Positions 34,943 to 41,008 of a stretch of 41,008 nucleotides of DNA are shown here, in pieces. The DNA is from Paludibaculum sp. Lineage in GTDB: Bacteria > Acidobacteriota > Terriglobia > Bryobacterales > Bryobacteraceae. The notes under the pieces are model-generated. The model was not told the origin of the DNA. It ran no database searches and saw only the letters and a program-made list of their open reading frames with translations. The stretch is taken from contig JARKQJ010000220.1 of the NCBI GenBank assembly GCA_029973955.1, positions 1 through 41,008 on the forward strand, in the 5' to 3' direction. A program made the position numbers and the translations under genes. Within the stretch, counting starts at the first letter, position 1; the number at the start of each line of letters is the position of its first letter.

Positions 34943-35212
34943 TCATGCGGGACACAGGCAGTTGGCGCAATACTGGTATCCAAATGGCCATGTGTTGCAA
35001 TAGAATTCCAGCACATAGTACTCACAAGGATACCCGCACGATTCACCGGTAGATGTGTAGCCAAATTTCGTGTAGCAAATGCACTTTCCGTCTGGAGGAC
35101 AGAAATCGCAATCAACACCATCCAAACAGCAGCCGGCATCCAGGGGTGGCGGTACGAGCATTGACAGCAACAACACAATGAAGAAATAACATCGGCCGTT
35201 GCCCGTTTTCAT
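34943..35212 (-). CDS. Secreted 12-cysteine miniprotein
   Basis: An 89-residue protein: signal peptide (MKTGNGRCYFFIVLLLSMLVPPPLDA) followed by a ~63-residue mature chain with 12 cysteines (GCCLDGVDC, DFCPPDGKCIC, ESCGYPC, EFYCNTW, QYCANCLC). The even number suggests six disulfides and a compact, stable extracellular domain. Many aromatic residues (Y, F, W) accompany them. No bacteriocin leader or known toxin family is evident, and it has no obvious relatives that I can name. The near-consensus promoter lies so close that the mRNA would begin at or next to the ATG. It is the first gene of the minus-strand cassette between the direct repeats. Confidence 0.65.
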   Translation of the reverse strand: MKTGNGRCYFFIVLLLSMLVPPPLDAGCCLDGVDCDFCPPDGKCICYTKFGYTSTGESCGYPCEYYVLEFYCNTWPFGYQYCANCLCPA

Positions 35213-35218
35213 AGGCGG

Positions 35219-35263
35219 AGTATAGTCTCAGCCAATTTATCCGTCAAGTCCCCGAATGGGGAC
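35219..35263 (-). promoter_or_regulatory. Promoter giving a leaderless mRNA, with adjoining dyad
   Basis: On the minus strand TTGACG (35242-35247), a 17-nt spacer and TATACT (35219-35224) form a near-consensus sigma-70-type promoter. Only 6 nt separate the -10 from the ATG at 35212, so transcription should begin at about the start codon. Directly upstream of the -35 lies a perfect palindrome GTCCCC-N4-GGGGAC (35248-35263), well placed to be an operator. Confidence 0.7.
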
Positions 35264-35337
35264 ATTCTAATAGTCTTTACGAACAAATGAAGAATAGTGC
35301 AGCGGGAAGCAGTGAGAATAAAGAGAGAACCAGGATG

Positions 35338-35473
35338 TTCAAAGTTGCCATGGTCACCACGTACGGCAAACGACAGAGGCCGGCAGCACGTACTGCCGGC
35401 TGAGCTGAACCTCCCATGGATGAGGCGGCAAACCGCGTTGACGTGTCGCGGTAGGCCGCCTCGTTTTCTTTGG
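35338..35473 (+). repeat. 136-bp direct repeat, copy 2
   Basis: Second copy of the repeat at 34093-34228. It starts with the duplicated 3' end of the small secreted protein gene, but the stop codon TGA has become CGA and no upstream gene body is intact; weak similarity (KERTRMFKVAM versus RERDTARRNGVFEVAM in the intact gene) may extend a few codons further left. It is a gene remnant. Confidence 0.9.
35422..35470 (+). terminator. Two-tier intrinsic terminator (repeat copy 2)
   Basis: Same arms as copy 1, followed by GTTTTCTTT. The only change inside the hairpin (C to T) falls in the loop, so the stems are fully preserved. It ends 20 nt before the start of the large glycosidase-like gene and would insulate it from transcription from the left. 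Confidence 0.8.
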
Positions 35474-35490
35474 CGGGCGCTTGTGATCGA

Positions 35491-37962
35491 ATGTTTCACA
35501 TGCGAATTGCGGTGCTCATGCTGCAGGCCGCGTTGTGCGCGGCGCCGAGGGTAGCAGTGGAGGTTCCGCCGGGGACGCCGGCGCCTGCAAGATTCGGCCT
35601 GGAACGTTTGAGCGAGGCGCTGAGAGAGAAGGGCTATGAAGTGAGCGCGGGTCCGGCGGAGTACCGGGTGACGGTGCGAGTGGCTGCGGAGTTGGGGTTT
35701 GAGGGGGTGACGGTGCGAGCGGGCGGCAAGACGCTGGCGCTGACCGGCGGAGACGCGGTGGGGCTCATGTATGCGGCGCTGGATGCGGCGGATCGCGTGA
35801 CGGCGGGGCAGCCGTTCGCGTCGATCGGCAACACGGTGGAGAGGCCATTTTTGAAGGAGCGGGCAGTGTCGATGTACACCATGCACCGCGGATGGTTTGA
35901 ACAACGGCTCTACGACGAACGGCACTGGCAGCGGTATTTCGACCTGATGGCGCGGAGCCGGCTGAACACGTTCGTGGTGATCTTCGGGTATGAGAACGGC
36001 GGATTCCTGGCGCCCGTGTATCCCTACTTCTTTGACGTGCCTGGGTTTGACGGCGTGCGGATGGTGGGGTTGACGAAGGCGGAACAGGAGAAGAATGCGC
36101 GGGCGTTTCGGACGATGGTGCGGATCGCACACGAGCATGGCGTGAAGGTGACGGCGGCGCCGTGGGATCACATCTACCGCGGCGGCGTGCAGGGCGGCGG
36201 AATTCCGGGGGCGTCTGAGAGGGCTGGCAAAGAGGTGCCCGGGCTGGTGATGGGTGTGACGACAGAGAACGTGGCAGCATACAACAAGGCGGCGATCCGG
36301 CGGTTTCTGGAGGTGTTTCCGGAGGTGGACGCGCTGCAGTTCCGGATGCACGCCGAGAGTGGATTGAAGCCCGCGGAGATGGCGGGGTTCTGGCACGAGG
36401 TGTTCGCGATGATCCGGGCGGCCAGGCCGGAGATGCGGGTGGATCTACGGGCGAAGGAGTTACCGGACGAGATCATTGACGACGCTATCCGGCAAGGCGT
36501 GCGGGCGCGTGTAACGACGAAGTATTGGATGGAGCAGATGGGGCTGCCGTTCCATCCGACGCACGTGAACCGGCAGAACATGAAGGACAGGCGGCACGGG
36601 TATGCGGATTTGTTGAAGTACCCGAAGAGTTATGACATGGTGTGGCGGCTGTGGAACGGCGGGACGGGGCGGCTGCTGCTATGGGGGGATCCGGAATATG
36701 TGCGGCGATTCGCGGCCAGCGCGCGGCTGTATGGGGGAGACAGTATCGAGGTGAATGAACCGCTGGCGACGAAGATGCTGGGGGAGCCACACGACGCCGC
36801 GGTGCGGCCGGTGATGAAGGCGGCGGCGCGGTACACGGATTATGAGTTCGAGCGGTACTGGCAGTTCTTCAGGCTGTGGGGGCGTTTGTCGTACGATCCG
36901 GCGGCGAAGGAGCGCGTTTGGGCGGCCGAGTTCGAGAGGAGGTTTGGGGCGGCGGCGCGGCCGGTGATGCGCGGATTGGAAGAGGCGAGCCGGGTGCTGC
37001 CACGAATTGTGGCGGCGGCGTATCCATATTCGGCGTTCCCGACGACGCGGGGTTGGGCGGAGATGCAGCGTCTGGGGGATCTGCCGAAGTATGCGTCCAC
37101 GGTGGAGGGTAGCGACATCGAGCAGTTCATGAGTCTGAAGGAGCGGGCACGGGAGTTGCTGGATGGGAAGGTTTCCACGCGACGCACGCCGGAGCAGACG
37201 GCGGCGTGGTTTTCGGAAACGGCGCGGAGGATTCTGATTGAGGTGGCCGCGGCGCGGAAGGCGCAGGCGGAGCTGTCGAAGGAGTTGGATTCAACGCTGG
37301 CGGACCTGGAGGTTTTGGCGAGTCTGGCGGAATACCATTCGCACCGGCTGCCGGCGGGACTGGCCTACGCGTTGTATCAGGAGACGGGGAGCAGTGGGGA
37401 TCTGGCGGCGGCCGTGAAGGAAGAGCGGCAGGCGGTGGCGGCGTGGGAGAGGACCGCTGCCGCTGGGGTGCTGTATGCGGAGGACTTGCAGTTCGGGGCG
37501 CACGCGGTGGGATTCCCGCATCACTGGAAGGAGGAACTGGGATTGCTCCAGGGCGGGCTGAGGAAGTTGGAGGCGGAGAAGGCGAAGGTGGAGGGGCCGG
37601 CGCACCTGATCACAGGCTCGAAGGGGGATGGGCGGCCGCCGGAGGTGAAGTTAGATCCGTCTGGCATGGCAGAGCCCGGCAAGGACTTCGCGGTGGCGGC
37701 GCGGGTGTCGGATGCCGATGGGGTGAAGAGCGTTGTGCTGCGCTACCGGCATCTGACGCAATATGAGGATTATGTTTCGGCGCCGATGGAATTGGATGCG
37801 AAGACGGGGCTGTACCGGGGGGTGATTCCGGGCGGATTTGTGGGGAAGAAGTGGGACGTTATGTATTTTGTCGAGGCGCTGGACCAGGCGGAGAACGGGC
37901 GCAACTATCCGGATCTGGAGGAAGGCGCGCCGTACGTGGTGGTGGAGGTAAAGCGCCAATGA
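35491..37962 (+). CDS. Large secreted glycosidase-like protein
   Basis: Start at 35491 (alternative 35500) opens a signal peptide (MRIAVLMLQAALCAAPR); no good ribosome-binding site is seen. The 823-residue product has an N-terminal alpha/beta domain at ~25-120 like those preceding GH20, GH67 or GH84 barrels (RFGLERLSEALREKGYEV, LALTGGDAVGLMYAALDAADRV). A barrel-like region at ~125-450 follows (RAVSMYTMHRGWFEQRLYDE, RLNTFVVIFGYENGG, VTAAPWDHIYRGG, ALQFRMHAESGL), then a helical part and a C-terminal immunoglobulin-like domain (~710-823). Family membership is uncertain; an alpha-glucuronidase-like or hexosaminidase-like role is possible. Codons end mostly in G (GCG, GTG, CTG, GGG), unlike the C-ending preference of most other genes here. 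Confidence 0.6.
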   Translation: MFHMRIAVLMLQAALCAAPRVAVEVPPGTPAPARFGLERLSEALREKGYEVSAGPAEYRVTVRVAAELGFEGVTVRAGGKTLALTGGDAVGLMYAALDAADRVTAGQPFASIGNTVERPFLKERAVSMYTMHRGWFEQRLYDERHWQRYFDLMARSRLNTFVVIFGYENGGFLAPVYPYFFDVPGFDGVRMVGLTKAEQEKNARAFRTMVRIAHEHGVKVTAAPWDHIYRGGVQGGGIPGASERAGKEVPGLVMGVTTENVAAYNKAAIRRFLEVFPEVDALQFRMHAESGLKPAEMAGFWHEVFAMIRAARPEMRVDLRAKELPDEIIDDAIRQGVRARVTTKYWMEQMGLPFHPTHVNRQNMKDRRHGYADLLKYPKSYDMVWRLWNGGTGRLLLWGDPEYVRRFAASARLYGGDSIEVNEPLATKMLGEPHDAAVRPVMKAAARYTDYEFERYWQFFRLWGRLSYDPAAKERVWAAEFERRFGAAARPVMRGLEEASRVLPRIVAAAYPYSAFPTTRGWAEMQRLGDLPKYASTVEGSDIEQFMSLKERARELLDGKVSTRRTPEQTAAWFSETARRILIEVAAARKAQAELSKELDSTLADLEVLASLAEYHSHRLPAGLAYALYQETGSSGDLAAAVKEERQAVAAWERTAAAGVLYAEDLQFGAHAVGFPHHWKEELGLLQGGLRKLEAEKAKVEGPAHLITGSKGDGRPPEVKLDPSGMAEPGKDFAVAARVSDADGVKSVVLRYRHLTQYEDYVSAPMELDAKTGLYRGVIPGGFVGKKWDVMYFVEALDQAENGRNYPDLEEGAPYVVVEVKRQ

Positions 37963-38071
37963 TGATCGGCGTCCACACGGACCGCGGCTGAATGGAACCC
38001 TCCGAAAGGAAGAGGCGCGCCAAGTCGTCCGGCACTAGTTGTCCAGGCAATGCGTGGTGTAAGAACGGCGG

Positions 38072-38794
38072 TCAGCGGCCCTGGTAGACCGTGAACTTCT
38101 GACGCAGAACGGTGCCGGGAGGGGGCGTGAAAACGAAGAGAGCGGGGTCGATCGGTTGCCCGATTTGCAGTTTGTTCCATTTAATGTTGGTCGTACCGCC
38201 CGGGAGGTCGGCGACGAGTTTCCAGACGAGGGCAGTGGCGGGATCGATCCAGAGGCGCTCCTTCCAGTTGGCGCCATCGCCGGGGTCGACTTGAAGGACC
38301 GCGCAGCGGAATTCGCCGGTTTTGTTCTTGAGTTTCTCCCACTGCCGGAAAGAAATGCGGGCGTCCAGTTGCGAAAGCGCGCGGAAGCGGTCAGCACCGC
38401 GCGTGAACCAGACATTGGCGAGGTCCCGTGCATGATCCGCCCGCTGGTGAGTGAGCGGATTTTCGAGGTATTCGCGTTGATCGGGGTGATAGTCCCAGAC
38501 ACGCTCCTGGCCGAGTATATACAGGAAATCACGTCCGGCATGAAGATCGATGCGCCAGAGAGGGCCGGAACGATCGAGCACAACCCGCATGGTGGGAATG
38601 AATTCGCCTTGGGTGGATGGTTGGTACTCGAGGTCAAAACTACAGGAACGGGACGCCTGTGTATAGGCCGCGGCAACCCGGTCCAAGAGATCTCGAAGCT
38701 GCTGGCGAGTGAGGGGCGGATCTGTGAGGAGTGGAGAAATGAGGCCCGCCGTGGAAAAGGTGACGAAGCTCCTACGGTCGAAAAGGCGAGTCAC
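38072..38794 (-). CDS. LolA-like outer-membrane lipoprotein carrier-fold protein
   Basis: A 240-residue protein with a twin-arginine-like N-terminus (DRRSFVTFSTAGLISPLL). The body has the beta-sheet pattern of LolA/LolB-type or DUF2092 proteins: SFDLEYQPS, then MRVVLDRSGPLWRIDL, RVWDYHPDQREYLENP, ARISFRQWEK, RCAVLQVDP and FVFTPPPGT near the end. It may carry or sense a lipid or lipoprotein in the periplasm. It begins 31 nt after feoB and may be co-transcribed with it. Its stop faces that of the large glycosidase-like gene across ~110 nt with no evident terminator. Confidence 0.65.
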   Translation of the reverse strand: MTRLFDRRSFVTFSTAGLISPLLTDPPLTRQQLRDLLDRVAAAYTQASRSCSFDLEYQPSTQGEFIPTMRVVLDRSGPLWRIDLHAGRDFLYILGQERVWDYHPDQREYLENPLTHQRADHARDLANVWFTRGADRFRALSQLDARISFRQWEKLKNKTGEFRCAVLQVDPGDGANWKERLWIDPATALVWKLVADLPGGTTNIKWNKLQIGQPIDPALFVFTPPPGTVLRQKFTVYQGR

Positions 38795-38825
38795 GACCGC
38801 ATTATAGTTCAGGACTCAGAGCGGA

Positions 38826-40694
38826 TTAGCTCAGGATGCGGTTGGCGATATAGGCGCAGAGGTAGGCGAGGACGCCCATATAGGTGAACTGGATGGTAGG
38901 CCATTTCCAGCCACCGGTTTCTCGGCGGACTACGGCGAGGGTAGACATGCACTGCATGGCGAAGGCAAAGAAGACGAGGAGGGCGACGGCGCCGCCGAAG
39001 GTGAGGTCGCGCTGGAGCGCGGCGCGAAGACCGGCGGCATCGGATTCGGGCTCCATGCCGTAGATGGTACCGAGGGTGCCGACGATGACCTCGCGGGCGG
39101 CCAGGGAGGTGATGAGGCCGATGCCGATCTTCCAATTGAAGCCGAGGGGGCGGATGAGAGGTTCGATGGCGCGGCCGAGGGTGCCGGCGATGGACTGTTC
39201 GATGGGAGGCGCCTGTCCGTTTACGGTGGGCACGGAGGAGAGCAGCCAGAGGAGGATGGAGACCCCCAGGATGACTGTGCCGGCGCGCTTGAGGAACGCT
39301 CCGGCGCGATCGAGGAGACGCAAGCCGACGGAGGCGAGTGTGGGCGTGCGGTAAGGCGGCATTTCGAGGACGAAGGCGGAGCGCTCACTCTTGAGTACCG
39401 ACGATTTCAGGGCCTTGGCGGTGAAGACGGCGGCGGCGAAGCCCAGGACGTAGAGCGAGAGGATGGCGGCGGCGCGGGTGCCGAGGAAGGGTCCGATGAA
39501 GGGGCGCTCGGGGATGAAGGCGGCGATGATGAGGGTGTAGACGGGGAGGCGAGCGGAGCAGGTCATGAAAGGCGCGATGAGGATGGTAGCGATGCGATCG
39601 CGCTTGTTTTCAATGGTGCGAGTGGCGAGGATGGCGGGGACGGCGCAGGCGTAGGCGGAGAGCAAGGGAATGAAGCTCTTGCCCTGGAGGCCGACGCGGG
39701 CCATGGTGCGGTCCGCGATGAGGGCGGCCCGGGCGAGGTAGCCGGTGTCCTCGAGGAGAGAGATGAAGAGGAACAGCAGGAGGATTTGAGGCAGGAAGAT
39801 GATGACGGCGCCGACGCCGCTCCAGGCGCCGTCAACGAGGAGAGAACGAAGAGGGCCGGCGGGGAGGACGGAGTTGAGGAACTGGCTGGTGTGGGCGACG
39901 AGAGTTTCGACGCCGGCCATGAGGGGGCGAGCGCCGGTGAAGATGGTCTGGAAGACGGCACCGACGACGATGATGAAGATGACGGGGCCCCAGAGGGGGT
40001 GGAGGAAGATGCGGTCGAGTCGCTGGGTCCAGAGAGGGGCGGCGGGGTGTGCGTAGCTGGCGCCGTGGGAGATTTCGCGGGCCCATTGGCGGCAGGCGGG
40101 GACGTCCTGGAGGACGGGGAGTTGGACGGGGGAGGGGAGGCCGATGCCGCCGGCGAGGAACGTCTGGATGGATTCGATGCCTTCGCCGGAGGAACCGCTG
40201 GCAAGGATGACAGGTGCGCCGAGCTGGCGGGCGAGGGCGTCGGGATCGACTGAGCCGCCGCGGCCGCGGAGGTCGTCGGCCATGTTGAGGACGATCAGAG
40301 TGGGGCGGCCGAGGGAGAGGATGGAGGCGGCGAGGGTGAGGTGGCGGGCGAGGTTGGTGGAGTCGAGGACGAGTAGGACGGCGTCGGGGCAGGCGATGCC
40401 GGGCATCTTGCCGGTGAGGGCGTCGCGTGTGACGCGCTCATCGTCGGAGCGGGGTTGGAGGGAGTAGATGCCGGGAAGGTCGATGAGGTCCACCTCGCCG
40501 CGGCCGGGGATCGTTGCTTTGCCGAGGTGGTGTTCGACGGTGACGCCGGGGAAGTTGGCCACCTTCTGGCGGAGTCCGGTGAGGCGGTTGAAGAGGGTGG
40601 TTTTGCCGGAGTTGGGCGGGCCGACGAGGGCGATGAGGCGGTGGGGCGGATTAGCCGCGACGTGGCAACCGGAGCACGCGTGGCAATCGGACAT
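38826..40694 (-). CDS. feoB: Ferrous iron transport protein B
   Basis: The start at 40694 gives a 622-residue protein; a longer frame rereads the end of feoA. It imports Fe2+ across the inner membrane. An N-terminal G-domain shows the P-loop GPPNSGKTT (residues 25-33), the switch region FPGVTVEHH, DLPGIYSL and an NMAD in place of NKxD. Then follow about 8-10 membrane helices with FeoB gates (FLPQILLLFLFISLLEDTGYLAR, PLLSAYACAVPAILATRTI, SLAAREVIVGTLG). It is shorter than the ~770-residue E. coli protein, lacking the C-terminal cytoplasmic tail. The extreme N-terminus has a cysteine cluster, C4-x2-C7-x2-C10. It begins 4 nt after feoA. Confidence 0.95.
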   Translation of the reverse strand: MSDCHACSGCHVAANPPHRLIALVGPPNSGKTTLFNRLTGLRQKVANFPGVTVEHHLGKATIPGRGEVDLIDLPGIYSLQPRSDDERVTRDALTGKMPGIACPDAVLLVLDSTNLARHLTLAASILSLGRPTLIVLNMADDLRGRGGSVDPDALARQLGAPVILASGSSGEGIESIQTFLAGGIGLPSPVQLPVLQDVPACRQWAREISHGASYAHPAAPLWTQRLDRIFLHPLWGPVIFIIVVGAVFQTIFTGARPLMAGVETLVAHTSQFLNSVLPAGPLRSLLVDGAWSGVGAVIIFLPQILLLFLFISLLEDTGYLARAALIADRTMARVGLQGKSFIPLLSAYACAVPAILATRTIENKRDRIATILIAPFMTCSARLPVYTLIIAAFIPERPFIGPFLGTRAAAILSLYVLGFAAAVFTAKALKSSVLKSERSAFVLEMPPYRTPTLASVGLRLLDRAGAFLKRAGTVILGVSILLWLLSSVPTVNGQAPPIEQSIAGTLGRAIEPLIRPLGFNWKIGIGLITSLAAREVIVGTLGTIYGMEPESDAAGLRAALQRDLTFGGAVALLVFFAFAMQCMSTLAVVRRETGGWKWPTIQFTYMGVLAYLCAYIANRILS

Positions 40695-40698
40695 GGGG

Positions 40699-40965
40699 TC
40701 AGTTCTTCCTGAGGAAGATATGGCGCGCGGTTTCGCGGCGGAGTGCGACTTCGGTGCCGTCAATGCGGAAGACGCGGGGATCGCCGCCGGGGGCGGAGTG
40801 AGCGGCGAGAACGGGGCATCCCGGAATGAATCCGAGTTCCATCAGGCGGCGGGCGAAGTCGCCGGGAAGGTCGATGCGGTCGACCAGGGCGGATTCGTCC
40901 TGGTGGAGGTCGGCGAGGGTTTTTGGCGCCGTGCGAATGGAAGGCTTTTTGAAACTCAGTTGCAT
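40699..40965 (-). CDS. feoA: Ferrous iron transport protein A
   Basis: An 88-residue small SH3-like protein that partners FeoB. FeoA-type features are LADLHQDESALVDRID, the central ARRLMELGFIPGCPV and the final VALRRETARHIFL. An AGGA 5 nt before the ATG can act as ribosome-binding site. TATACT (40975-40980 on the minus strand) lies nearby but its spacing would place the start site inside the AGGA, so I do not call it as promoter. First gene of the iron operon. Confidence 0.9.
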   Translation of the reverse strand: MQLSFKKPSIRTAPKTLADLHQDESALVDRIDLPGDFARRLMELGFIPGCPVLAAHSAPGGDPRVFRIDGTEVALRRETARHIFLRKN

Positions 40966-41008
40966 TCCATTCCTAGTATACTCCCGCGGATGGCTGTGTG
41001 GGGGAGGG

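Noticed and set aside
35209..36396. 395-residue minus-strand frame across the repeat
   Set aside because: It is Arg/His/Pro-rich, antisense to the glycosidase-like gene, and shares a stretch with another shadow only because of the direct repeat.
40975..40980. TATACT as feoA promoter
   Set aside because: Its spacing puts the transcript start within the likely ribosome-binding site and there is no -35 in the remaining sequence.
1..41008. CRISPR arrays, riboswitches and classical defence genes
   Set aside because: No regularly spaced repeats, no recognisable riboswitch core and no nuclease, helicase or toxin-antitoxin signatures were seen.

Overview
The window is GC-rich DNA from a heterotrophic soil-type bacterium, most likely an acidobacterium of the Solibacter/Bryobacter kind. 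The call rests on gene content: three very large Oar-like TonB-dependent receptors (carboxypeptidase-regulatory domain plus plug plus barrel, no SusD partner), many secreted glycoside hydrolases, a small secreted protein of the 'IPFDF...LPAGEY' type common in Acidobacteria, and a regulator with an N-terminal domain I associate with that phylum. No 16S or housekeeping marker is present to confirm it.

Layout. 1-1550: decayed IS66-family element (tnpA looks intact; tnpB and tnpC are fused by a deletion and interrupted by an amber codon). 1999-3120: putative regulator. 3128-8392 (minus): tightly packed operon of a GH30-like secreted glycosidase, an amidohydrolase, and a GntP-type permease fused in frame to a periplasmic-binding-protein domain. 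8761-23035 (plus): carbohydrate block with a four-part secreted enzyme (GH32C-like module, five-bladed propeller, ADP-ribosylglycohydrolase fold, C-terminal beta module), receptor 1, a GH127 enzyme, a GH28-like beta-helix protein and receptor 2. 23036-24194: gene-poor scar carrying a 3' fragment of a tRNA-Gly(CCC) gene. 24295-27789: receptor 3, with a clear sigma-70-type promoter and a textbook terminator. 27984-33351: three translationally coupled secreted genes (FG-GAP/GH123-like fusion, Tat-type TIM-barrel protein, DUF1080). 33456-33544: tRNA-Leu(CAA), minus. 33709-35473: small-protein locus in which a two-gene minus-strand cassette, including an 89-residue protein with 12 cysteines in its mature part, lies between two 136-bp direct repeats. 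35491-37962: large secreted glycosidase-like protein with codon use unlike its neighbours. 38072-40965 (minus): feoA, feoB and a LolA-like gene.

Working together: the receptors would import or bind oligosaccharides released by the secreted hydrolases (GH127, GH28-like, GH30-like, propeller/ARH fusion, DUF1080), and the GntP fusion would carry a small sugar acid or similar product across the inner membrane. The substrate is not shown by the sequence; GH127 plus GH28-like genes hint at arabinose-containing pectic material. The tRNA-Gly fragment at the right edge of the carbohydrate block raises the possibility that this block, together with the IS66 debris, is part of an integrated island extending left of the window.
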